A stretch of DNA of 64,000 nt, taken from positions 1,225,967-1,289,966 of the forward strand of contig CM035315.1 of the NCBI GenBank assembly GCA_002900995.3, in the 5' to 3' direction. This DNA comes from Ganoderma boninense. Taxonomy: Eukaryota > Basidiomycota > Agaricomycetes > Polyporales > Polyporaceae. Each line of letters opens with the position of its first letter. Positions within the stretch are counted from its first letter, which is position 1. Positions 1-9,528 of the stretch are shown here, one piece after another. Under the pieces are notes generated by a model, which was not told where the DNA came from, did not search any database, and saw nothing but the letters and a program-made list of their open reading frames with translations. The translations under genes were made by a program, and so were the position numbers.

Positions 1-849
1 TGGGCGTGCCGGCGAACCAGCGGAACATGATCACGGACGACGGGATCGCCGCGGCGGTCGCGAGCGGGGGCAAGTTCTCGGCGAAGGAGGCGATGTGGAA
101 GTATGTGGTGAACACGCTTGACCCGGTTGTGGAGAACACGCTGCTGAAGGACAGCAACTACTTCTACCGGCTGTGCTTGTTGGGCAAGTACGACAAGGAG
201 TGAGTGTTCTGATGTTTTCGGGAGGACGCGGTACTGATGATGTGCGTGTCGTGTAGGTGTCGCCCCACATACCTATCGGAGGAGGCGCACAAAACTCTGT
301 CTCAGCCTGGCGCATTCGACGGGCTGCGCATCCACACGGATGAGTTCGTCGAGGTCCTCGCGCGGATCAAGCCTGAGACCGTAACCGTTGCTGTGGTATG
401 TCCTTCCTTGTACCTTCCCATTCCTCTCAATTCTGAAGGTCCTGTCGCCTGTGGTAGATCATGGACCATATGGACTGGTTTGACCCTGAGGGCACGTCTG
501 CGACTGAGGAGATCCGCGCGATCAACAAGGCGATGAAAATCGGTGGACGCGTCCTTCTCCGTACTGCCGGCCTCAAACCGTGGTACATCGCGAACTTCAC
601 TGCGCAAGGCTTCAAGTGCCAGCGCGCGGCTGCGCGCACCGCTGGGAAGTGTATTGACAGGTCAGCCTGGTCTTTTCTTTGTGTGTTCCCTCTCAGATAA
701 CTTAGGCTGCACCTGGGGAATATAGGGTGAACATGTATGCGTCGACATGGATCTGCACGAAGGTCAGCGCGGACCCGACCGCACCGGTTGTGAGCGATGA
801 ACGCTCGGAGTCTGGCCACTCCGAAGTCGTCGAGTCGCTTGAATTGTGA
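1..849 (+). CDS. Betaine-lipid synthase, BtaA-like (DUF3419) C-terminal part; 5' end outside window
   Basis: Exons <1-199, 257-395, 458-660 and 726-849 join in frame across GT-AG introns and end at TGA 847-849. The protein contains IMDHMDWFDP followed by GGRVLLRTAG, which resembles the aspartate-rich acceptor loop and following strand of BtaA-type 3-amino-3-carboxypropyl transferases. In fungi this domain is part of the bifunctional enzyme that makes DGTS betaine lipid from diacylglycerol and S-adenosylmethionine, replacing phosphatidylcholine under phosphate shortage. The first exon holds VPANQRNMI, also typical of the family. About 180 residues are visible, so the methyltransferase half, if present, lies upstream. 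The last residues are acidic and serine-rich with no domain. The family call is from motif memory, not a search. Confidence 0.75.
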
Positions 850-1707
850 ATGCTCTGATTGAAAGGTGGCGTGTAGCATCCATCCTGCAAATATTCGGTT
901 TGATTAATCTGAACGCACTCTGGGTAGATGTGTAGAATACCGCGATGGTTCGCGATACCCCCTCTTACTTTCATTGTATCCCTTATGTTTGAATAGAGCC
1001 GATTATGAAGTACACATGTAGTAACGTGAAGTCGGAAGTCCAGCGTAGATGATCGTAAACCCACACGCTACCCCTCAACTAAAACATTTCCGGCATCCAA
1101 ACCTTAGAGCGAGTAATCTCATACCAAGCCGTTCCGAAGATCCACGCCCCAACCGCCCTCCAAATATCACCCCACGACTTGTAGACCGTAGCGTCGGACC
1201 GCGTGAACCAGCAGTTCGAAGTGTCTTTCTGCTTGTGTACCCGCTGTGATAATGTTGCCGCAACATTGCGTACACCTTGCTGACGATACCATACATCCAA
1301 GTGGCTTCGTGAGATTGCCCTTATGATACACTGCCAGCATGACCCTGAAAGCGACGCGTTCTGTGCTGGCGGAGATGCTGACTGGGGGGGTGCTTGCAAG
1401 CGCGGTACTGTGCATCCTTGGTGCATTATCAGATGTTGATGGGTTTGCATAGCACGCGCGAAGCGCAGATTATGCATAGGATCACGTCCAGCGTTTCACG
1501 GGAGTGGTCTCAGTGGTTGCAGGTGTTTGCAAGTCAGATCGATATTAATTTCTTTTCGCGGGAGCATTCTCTCTATGGTCGAAGATTACGGATAACAGGA
1601 GTGCGCATATATTTGGGATATTCAGTCACTCCCTCCCCCTCCCTTCCGCCCGACTCGAATCACGACCCGGAGGCCTGATTTCCGGGACGACTCGGACATC
1701 GCGATGC
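850..1707. other. No supported gene
   Basis: Several overlapping ORFs of 60-130 codons exist on the minus strand (for example 1079-1477) but none joins into a recognisable protein. The stretch probably holds the 3' UTR of the upstream gene and degraded sequence. Confidence 0.5.
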
Positions 1708-2500
1708 TCATCCTTGGAAGCACGACAGCAACCCGCTGGGGGCAAGCCTGTCTAGGACCTCCCTTCTGCACCCCCGCGCTCACATCCAGTCTCGTCGCCG
1801 CATTGAGCACCGTGACGACCGCGTAGCACCCCCGGTTCACTACCGTCTGGTCAACGGGCAGGCGCTTGCTTCCAAAGGTTTCGACGGTCGAGACTGCGTT
1901 CCCGGGTTGCTGGCGCATGAGCACCCACTTACTTGAAGTCACTCGCCGCAGTGCAGTCTCCCATCGGCCGACCGGCCTCGGAGAACGTTGTCTCCGCGTA
2001 GTTGACTCGTAAGAAGACACCAGCCGGGAGGATTGGACGCGGGATAGGGTCCACGAGGGCGCGTGTTAAGTTGGTGGAGAGATCCGCGTAGAGGAGAGAG
2101 GAGAGCGTGTTGCGAGAGTGCGGCGAGGTCTCGAGGGTGGTGTAAGAGACCTTGGCGGGGGTCGCGCCGGCGAATGTGACGGCGGGGATTCCTTCTTTGA
2201 CCGCTTCGCAGGCTACGGCGATTTTGAGATGGTAAGTAACGGTGTTCAACGGTTCTGGCGAAAGGAAAGTATGGATACATACATCGCCGAGGCGCCAGGG
2301 GTGCCAACACCCAAAAAATCTGTGAAAGATGGGATATGCGTGGGTCAACTTCGAGAGAGCCCTGCTGACTATACATCCCGTGTTGGGACCGCTGATTACA
2401 AATTCTGGAGGAGCACGGAAGAATTTGGGAGAGAGCGTTTGTATTCCGTAGCGGACAGCATCGATTCTTTTAGCAGACATCAGCCTCACGCCGGAAGGCG
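1708..2500 (-). pseudogene. SurE-like acid phosphatase relic, 5'-truncated and frameshifted
   Basis: The minus strand encodes DAVRYGIQTLSPKFF, then SGPNTG, CEAVKEGIPAVTFAG, VSYTTLETSP and RPILPAGVFLRVNY. This matches the order in fungal SurE-like phosphatases (5'/3'-nucleotidase fold, secreted or vacuolar in fungi). The N-terminal half carrying the metal-binding NDDG motif is not found upstream to 2800. After ASDFK the sequence reads AAGTAAGTGG: a tandem AAGT at about 1930-1940 creates a stop, and the reading resumes in another frame as WVLMRQQPG. A second shift near 1760 is needed to reach a plausible C-terminus (VLDRLAPSGLLSC) ending at TGA 1708. No clean intron explains these breaks. Loss of the N-terminus is the main reason to call it a relic. 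Confidence 0.6.
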
Positions 2501-2758
2501 GTACGAGGAAATTGCTCAGTGTGGGACTTACGGTATGCAGCACCATCAGTCCCATGGTATACTGGAGGATTGAGGTGCAACGCCGTTCGGAGGCACCAAG
2601 GTCGTATTGAGAACGAGAGAACGCACTGGAGGGAGTGCGGCCGCTCTTTAGCCGCAGAGCATGTGGAAGCGGATCAAATGTCAACATCGATGACCATCTG
2701 GCGATGAGGGTATCGACGACAACAAAAGGTTTGTCGAGGGATGGGAAGGGGCGGGGGA

Positions 2759-5370
2759 TCAGAAGTCCACGTGAGACAGGGGCAGTGAAGTTGTCGAAGC
2801 CAGGATAGGATGACCGGTGCCGCAAGTCGGCTCTAGGCCTCCATATGTTGGTCTCCGCGTCCCAGGTATGACCATCTGTGAAGTGAGACCGATGAGAGGG
2901 AGAAGTGCCACTAAACTAGCAGGACAGGAGGCTGTTGCGTAAAGAAGCAGGGAACCTGACAGGAGTGGAGTGAGCGTAAGAGGTTGAGAAACATAGGTAG
3001 CGTCCGATGGACTCACCGCTTGTGCTTTTCGGTGTCTATACTGACGTATCTCGGACCTCAAGGCTTGCATCATGATATTGTGGTCAACGGTATTGGCTTC
3101 AGACTCAAACTCGGATTCTAGGGCTTCCGTACAGAGAGGATCCAGGAGTGCCAAACTCCGCCGGATCGCAACGAGCAAATCGCTAGGGACGACCTCGCAA
3201 GCCCTCGGGACATCCCGACATAAGACAAGAAGGGGGCCGAGAAGGTCATCGCGCATCCACCACGCCAGGTCCCAAGGGTTTTTCGGCCGCCAACGTTCCC
3301 AGTCAATCGTGGAAATTTTGTTCCTGAGGAAGGAAAGATAACTCTGCAGTTCGTCGAGGATTAGAGCCTCATGCACCAAGGGCAAACCAGAATTGTCGAT
3401 CAATATTTGGCGTATGCCGACCAGGAGCAGTCGCGAAGCGCTGATCTGAAGCGGAGGCGATTCTGGGTGGCGCACATCCCATCGTTCTGTGTGCCATCTG
3501 CACATAGAAAACACTGGAATGTTTAGTTAGTCAGATGGGGGATAAATGCGCAACATGAGTGACTTACTATTTTGGAGGGTATCTGATGTGATCGAGAAGT
3601 CTATTGCGGGGCTATTCTCGTCCAGAAAGCAGCGATCCAGGAGAGTCCATGCTCTCCTGGCGAGAGCCGAGTCCCCAATGGAGAGTTGCACAAGCGTCGA
3701 CAAGCACTCGTCCGAGCGAGGAAGGATGTCCTCGGCGCCCCAGAAGAAGCGTCCCGGGACGTGCAACCAGTCGTCCCCAATGCGCTCTCTCGTCTCGTAG
3801 TCCACTGATAGCATCTTCCGGAGAGCATAGAACAAGGACCGGGAGAACAGGGTCTCTTTGAGTTGCCGCGAGGGCGCCTCGATGTCCATGAGCCCCCACA
3901 GCTTGCACCAGGCTTGGTAGACGTCGTGGAAGCACCACGCGACCTGCTCGCAAGGCAGGTCCGACAGAACGACGGGCAGGGTTTCGAGGTGGCGGGTCGC
4001 GAAGGTGATGGTGTACGCCGTCATCGCGATGTGGCGGTCGAGGAGCCCCGTGTCGCGCGCGACCTCCGTCTGCTCCGCCCCGTGCCACGTCGGCATTCGA
4101 GGGAGGATATCGGTCGCGCGGATGCAGAACGCGAAGAGCGCGTTGGCGAGACGGCGCAGGAGGAGCGACCGCTCGTAGATCCGGCCCTCCGTGATCGCCA
4201 AGCAGAGCGAGGCCACAGTCCTCAGCATGAAGAGAATCGTGCCGTTCCAGACGGTGCGCACGAGGAAGAACGCGCCGCGGGCCTGGGGAGACCTGTAGCA
4301 GCAGTCCCACTGGAACATGGGGAGAGCGGTCACGACGGTGAAGAAGAGGAAGAGCGCGCCGACGAGGACGGAAGCTACGATAGCGACGGTTTCGTGTATG
4401 GTCCAGAGGAGGATGAGGAGCCCGGAGAGGAAGAGTATGAGCGCGATCTGCAGGAATACTGAAGGAACCAGGACGATCGTGCCGACTTTCCATTCAACCA
4501 GGCTGTTGAGCCGGTGCTGCCGGAGGCGCGCGGTCTCGCGAGATGTTCCGGACAGCCCGCTAGATACTTCGTGGAGCCATTGTTTTACGATGAGTGCAAT
4601 TGAAGCGGACGCGAGGCTGAATACCAGGCTTGAGAACCATAGAGCGTTAATCCATATGGCTGATAATGGGGCACGAAACGGGGCTTGAAGTTGAGCCAGT
4701 GAGCCGGCAGGCTGAGTGGAATTGATGAAGGATGGATTGACGGTGAAGCTATTGAGCTGGGCGGATATCTGCTGTAAGACCGCTAGGGCGGGGTCGGTGG
4801 GTGCAGGTTGAAGAAGCGGATATGACTGGACATTGAAGGCGGTCAACACTGCAGAAAATAAACCAGCCTTGGGAACCACAAGAGATTCATTGGTCGCGTC
4901 AGTTATGGAGAGAATTGTGATATACGGGGAAATGCTCACGTAAACCAAGAGCGTGTCCATAGCTTTTTGCCATTGCTCGATCAATTCGTCATGATATGTC
5001 TGAACCGCTCTCGCAGCATCCTTCCAGACTTTTGCTTTTTCTTCCTCAGTGAACTCTGGAATGCGGTACGCGTTTATTTTCTATGGAGGAACCATTTATG
5101 TCAATATATGCATGATATAAATGCGATTGATTTACCTTATGTTCGGCCGGGCCACTGGCAGAGCTATGCAAAGACCGTCGGTGAGTCACACTGTCAGCGA
5201 AGTCCATGTCTTGTTCTTATTTCAAAGGGAGTCAGATGAAAACTTGGGCTCCACCAAGTGGTACTCACAGTCGTGTGGTGGTGGTTGTAAGAAGGCTGAG
5301 GCTGTTGTGTCAACGCGTCAAGCTCTGTCTTCGATGAAGCGGCGTTTGCCGACTCGGATGCATTGACCGA
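2759..5370 (-). CDS. DUF6535-domain multi-pass membrane protein
   Basis: The main exon (4984 down to 3527) opens EQWQKAMDTLLVY and carries AGLFSAVLTAFNVQSY, then four hydrophobic stretches: LWFSSLVFSLASASIALIV, a long one near TIVLVPSVFLQIALILF, another near VAIVASVLVGALFLFF, and a weaker one. This is the Agaricomycete DUF6535 layout, function unknown. It splices at A|GTAAGT near 3572 to an exon starting MFSMCRWHTERW and ending at 2759. Upstream, a short exon ending GPAEHK joins KINAYRIPEFTEEEKAKVW in frame. The extreme 5' exon near 5270-5370 (NASESANAASSKTELDAL) does not join cleanly, so the start is uncertain. Part of this 5' region is duplicated at 9147-9528. Confidence 0.75.
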
Positions 5371-5490
5371 GGCTAGCCCCAGCCCCTCAGGTCCGTCCGA
5401 ATGCTGGAATTCTCGTTCTTGAACGTTCGTTGCAGTACGGGGGAAGCGATATCAGCTTTGAATTGCAGGCGAAATGCAGAACAACGGAAA
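5137..5490. repeat. Donor copy of duplicated DUF6535 5' segment
   Basis: This stretch aligns along its length with 9147-9528. Shared blocks include ATGCAAAGACCGTCGGTGAG, GTGTGGTGGTGGTTGTAAGA and GAGGCTAGCCCCAGCC. It covers the 5' exons and first introns of the DUF6535 gene, which makes this copy the likely source. Confidence 0.8.
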
Positions 5491-5708
5491 TAGAGCGCAT
5501 AGCAAAAGATAGCGAGTATGATCCGAGAACGAAAGAGCGATGAGCGAAGATAGGTATAACGACATTAGCCCTCGTACACATATCGTGAACCAAATCAGTA
5601 CAGCGAATGCAGCCTACAAAAAAAAACGCAGCTAGCACTGGCCACTGGGTTAAACCCGCACCAATTGATGACAAGCTTAAAGCAAAAGAACTCTGGTGTC
5701 GTTCAGGC

Positions 5709-7637
5709 TCATAGGAGCTTGAGCGCAGCACACAGCTCCATCAGACCGTCGACGACCAGCAGCGGATCAGGGTTATCCCCCGGTTTTCGCCCGATTCGGA
5801 ACTCGACGTTCGCCTCCACACTCTCAGGGCGCTTCAGCAATGCGGTGGCGAGTTTTCCCCTGATCGCGGGAGCGAGAATCCGCCCGACCCCGGTGCTCAC
5901 CACCAGGATCTCCAAGTCTCGGTCCGGCTGGAGCTCGGGATACGCTGGCATTCTGGGTTGAGGGGTATGCTCGCCGGATATGCTGCGGAACATCTCTCGG
6001 GGTGCTGCGGTGTGCACGGGGGCAGCGATGGGTGAGAACGAGACATGGTCCAGGAACACGCGTGGTAGCCTGGATTTGTAGTGCGCCGTGGTCGTGAGCG
6101 AGTGCGGCGGGAAGCAGACCAGCTTGACACCGCGGGCCGCTAGCGCCGTGACTGCGGGCTCGACGTCTGGGAACAGCGTTGGAGCGAGGATGCGTGTCAT
6201 GGAGTCATGGAACATCGCTGAATGGGGAGATATTCGGAGATCGAGCCGCTCCGACACCTCTGTGAGCGCGGAGTGCACGACGCGGGCAAGGGATATCGGT
6301 GTCGTGGAGGAGTGGTAGTTAAGGAGAGCCTCGCGTTCCAGGTAGATCTTTGTGAGCTGGGCGGCGGTCTTCCGGCACCCGCTCACGAAAGTCCATGGCG
6401 CGAGCGCATCATGGATAGCACCATCACGGTCCTAGGACAGCATGCTGATAAGCACGAAGATGCAGATCGGGCACAGAACTCTAGCACGTACCAGGATCGT
6501 TCCAAACAAGTCGAATGCCACGGTCCGCACGCGGACGGGCATGGTAACAGAGGGAAACCGATAAGGAAACATCGGGAAAGTGGTCTCCATAAAGTCTGAC
6601 CCAGTATCAGAGTTGCAGTCCACCGCGTCAGGGTCAAGAGGAGGATACCGTATCCCACACAACAACCAGGCATCCGCGCGCCACAGAGGATCCGAAAGCA
6701 TAGCAGATGACTTCGCAGAAGGAGACGCCACACAAGCCTCCATATCGCGTGGTGAAGCTGAAGTGGTATGCTAACGAGCATGCACGTGGATCAGGACCTG
6801 TGCAAAGAGAGAACCGGCGTGCTGGCAGCAACACACACCTTCCTTGCGCCTCTCACCCAGTCTATGGTCTGCTCGGCACCTGTCCACTTGTAGTCTTTGC
6901 ACACCCTAGAATAATGGAGTCAGCTCCAGCGCTGTGCGGAGAAAAGTAACGGTCAAGACGAACTGTTTATATTGCCAGATCTCGTGGTAGATGTTGCCCG
7001 GACCCTCGAAAGACGGGTAGAGTGGGCCCTCTAAGAACTTGAACACATACGCTTTTGGATCGTTTCGGCCCCCAAGGATATACCTACCGCCTTCTCCGAA
7101 GGTAGACCAGTCCTCTTGAGCTTGCTCTGACCCACCCGTCCTGCCGTGACGTCGTGCGTGCCAGTTCCGGAAGGCCCACCCGGCGTCCTGGAGCTCATGG
7201 GCAAAGTGGAGGAATTTGTCGAGGCTTGGTTTATCGAGCTGGTAGCGGACAGTCTTCATAGGAGGACAAGCGTAAGGGCTGAGAGAAAGCATGGGCACGG
7301 TGTGTAGGTACAGCGGGAGAGGCATATGTTCCTCCTTGAAGGTCCTGATGGGTTTCGTTGTCCGCAATGCAGTGGCGTCGTTCCAACATGCTCCGGTGTT
7401 CCTGGCGAACTTTGGCCCTATGGTAAGCGACGCGTTCTCGAGGGGGAAAGGTGACGGATCGGAAGAGACGACAAAGATAAAACCCGGTGCTTTGTCGCTC
7501 TCATCGCCAGACCAGTTCGTCCGGAGAGCCCAAAACGATGCGACATGTATTTTGGCGGCAGCGAGTTGTCCAGATGGCGGAAGCCAATAGGCAGTGAGCT
7601 TAGGATTAAATTTGAGGGGTACAAATGAATGGGGCAT
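5709..7637 (-). CDS. Two-domain protein with C-terminal HAD (haloacid dehalogenase-like) fold, copy 1
   Basis: Four exons: 7637-~6970, ~6905-6839, 6770-6492 and 6431-5709, ending TGA. The start MPHSFV is conserved with copy 2 (MPHTFV). The first ~240 residues form a domain I do not recognise, with NWSGDESD, PLENASLTIGPK and YILGGRNDPK. A linker (VCKDYKWTGAEQTIDWV) leads to a HAD fold: motif I FDLFGTILD is assembled across the 60 bp intron 6491-6432. HAD motif IV, normally with an acidic residue, reads VVSTGVGR, so catalysis is doubtful. The intron-1 donor is the unusual GTTCGT. An in-frame TAG at 6432-6434 lies inside the intron and is not a nonsense mutation. The gene diverges from the kinase at 7862. 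Family assignment of the C-terminal half is by motif only. Confidence 0.75.
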
Positions 7638-7861
7638 TTAGCCACAGGAGGGTACCAGACAAGACGATGGTTGGACGCGTTCAAGCGTCACACGTCAGCG
7701 CTTGGCTGTTGGACGTCATTGGCCGGGATGGTTTGCACATGTTTGCGCCTTAGCGCTTCGGCATGTGCGACTCGGCGTTATTAATTCCCCTCGCCCGGCG
7801 ACTCGGATCTAGTGTGGTTACTGTTCTTTGTCGACCTTCCACTGGCCTCCTGCTACAGCAC
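7638..7861. promoter_or_regulatory. Shared divergent promoter, copy 1
   Basis: These 224 bases separate the start codons of the HAD-fusion protein (-) and the CK1-like kinase (+). The equivalent interval in the second module is 220 bases, so the head-to-head spacing survived duplication. I see no clear TATA box. Confidence 0.6.
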
Positions 7862-9084
7862 ATGGATGACGCGGAGGGATACTTATGGGCCTTTACTGTG
7901 TGTGGCATATACCAGGTCACCCACTGCATAGGCGGAGGTGCAGGCGGTGAGCTCAGGGTGGCGACGCCGTGCGCAGTGGCTTCCAACACTACTAATGTAC
8001 CACTGCAGGAGATGTAACTCGAGCCTTCAATATGCTGACTGGAGTTGAAGTCGCTATCAAGATGGAGCCGCTTCACGTAGACCACGACACCAGCCATCCC
8101 CCAGCGTTGGCTTATGAGTCCGCCGTCTATAAGCTGCTCGGGAGACCCTCCGTTGGTTTTCCATCGCTGTTATGGGCTGGCAAGGATCATGGAAACTACG
8201 TCCTGATACTCGAGAGGCTTGGGCCGAACTTGGCATCGCTCTTCAAGTTCTGCAGGCGCAAGTTCTCGCCGCGCACTGTGTGCATGCTAGCGCAACAAAT
8301 GGCGAGTTGCTCTTTCCGGTTTCCGTTAATAAAGTACTGTGGCGAAGTCCGTTGACGGACTGGATCGATTTCGATAGCTTTCTAGAATTGAATATGTGCA
8401 CTCTCGTGGACTGCTCGTAGTGGACATTAAGCCACATAACTTCGCCATCGGCATGAGGGAGAACGCTCACGTTGTGCACCTATTCGACTTCGGCCATTCC
8501 AAACTCTATCTGGACCCGGCCACAGGCAAGCACCATCCGTATGTCGCGAATCGGAGCGCGATGGGCACAGCGGTGTATGCTAGCATAGCTGCGCACAAAC
8601 ACCATGGTAAGCAGATTTCACTCATGCCGTCCTTGTCGACCGCCTAGTCGGAAGCTGATGAATGACACACGGGTTTCTAGAGCTCTGCAGAAGGGACGAC
8701 ATCGAAGCGCTGTTCTACGTCTTGGTTGAGTTCTACTGTGGGGATCTCCCGTGGCAGGGGATATACGCTCCAACCTACAAAGCGAAGTTGGAACGCACGC
8801 GCGATATGAAAGCTGGCCCGCCTTTCCGTGACTTCGTCGCCGCCCATTGCCCACCCGAGTTTCAGGCTTACTACTCGCATTACACCAACCTAAAGTTTAC
8901 ACAGGAGCCGGATTATGCATACTTGAAGGGCCTGTTTGCCGACAGGATGAAGGCTGAGGGATGGGATAACGACGCAAAGTTCGACTGGATGGACCCGTCC
9001 CAGCTTGAGAAGGGGACCCTGATACCTGAGGAATACGTAGTGGACTCTCGCTTCGTTGAGGACATGGGTCTTGACCCATCGTAG
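7862..9084 (+). CDS. Casein kinase 1-like protein kinase, copy 1
   Basis: Exons 7862-7946, 8009-8301, 8378-8606 and 8681-9084 keep the same phases as copy 2. The kinase fold shows a Gly-rich loop IGGGAGG, VAIK lysine, LAYESAVYKLL with the helix-C glutamate, LFDFGHSK (DFG), and the CK1 hallmarks MGTAVYASIAAH and CRRDDIEALFYVL with PWQGI. The catalytic loop reads LLVVDIKPHNF: the usual HRD is VVD and KPDN is KPHN, while the catalytic Asp and Asn remain. Intron 2 (8302-8377) begins GCGAGT, a GC-AG intron where copy 2 has GTGAGT. The protein ends EEYVVDSRFVEDMGLDPS. CK1 kinases phosphorylate Ser/Thr; the substrate here is unknown. It shares a 224 bp divergent promoter with the HAD-fusion gene. 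Confidence 0.85.
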
Positions 9085-9146
9085 AGTATTTTCCGTTATC
9101 TGATTATGATTGTTGATGCATTGCGACTGGACGTAGTGTGAAGTCT

Positions 9147-9528
9147 GTTTACCTTATGCTCGGCCGGGCCTCTGGCAGAGTCGAGTGGTGAGCCATGCAA
9201 AGACCGTCGGTGAGTCACACTTCCAGCGAACTTCATGGTCTGTTCTCGTTTAAAAGGGAGTCAGATGAAAGCTTGAGCTTCGCCAAGTGGCACTCACCGT
9301 TGTGTGGTGGTGGTTGTAAGAAGGCTTAGGCTGTTGTGTCCGACAACGCATCAAGCTCTGCCTTCGACGAAGCGGCGTTTGCCGGCTCGGATGCATTGAC
9401 GGACCGAGGCTAGCCCCAGCCGCTCAGTCCATCCGAATGCTAAATTCTCGTTCTTGAACGTTCGTGGCAGTACGGGGGCAGCGATATCAGCTTCAAATTG
9501 CAGACGGGACGAGATGCAGAACAGCACC
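9147..9528. repeat. Duplicated fragment of the DUF6535 5' region
   Basis: A second copy of 5137-5490 in the same orientation, with small indels such as GTTGTCGGACACAACAG against GTTGACACAACAG. It carries no rest of the DUF6535 gene. Its right edge at about 9520-9528 coincides with the point where the Argonaute homology stops, so this block marks a rearrangement junction. Confidence 0.75.

Noticed and set aside
3612..4493. 293-codon minus ORF and 199-codon plus ORF inside the DUF6535 exon
   Set aside because: Arg/Pro-rich shadow frames of a GC-rich exon whose third frame encodes the TM protein.
6432..6434. In-frame TAG splitting the copy 1 HAD gene
   Set aside because: It lies at the 3' end of a 60 bp GTACGT...CTAG intron; removing it restores motif I FDLFGTILD, and copy 2 has an intron at the same place.
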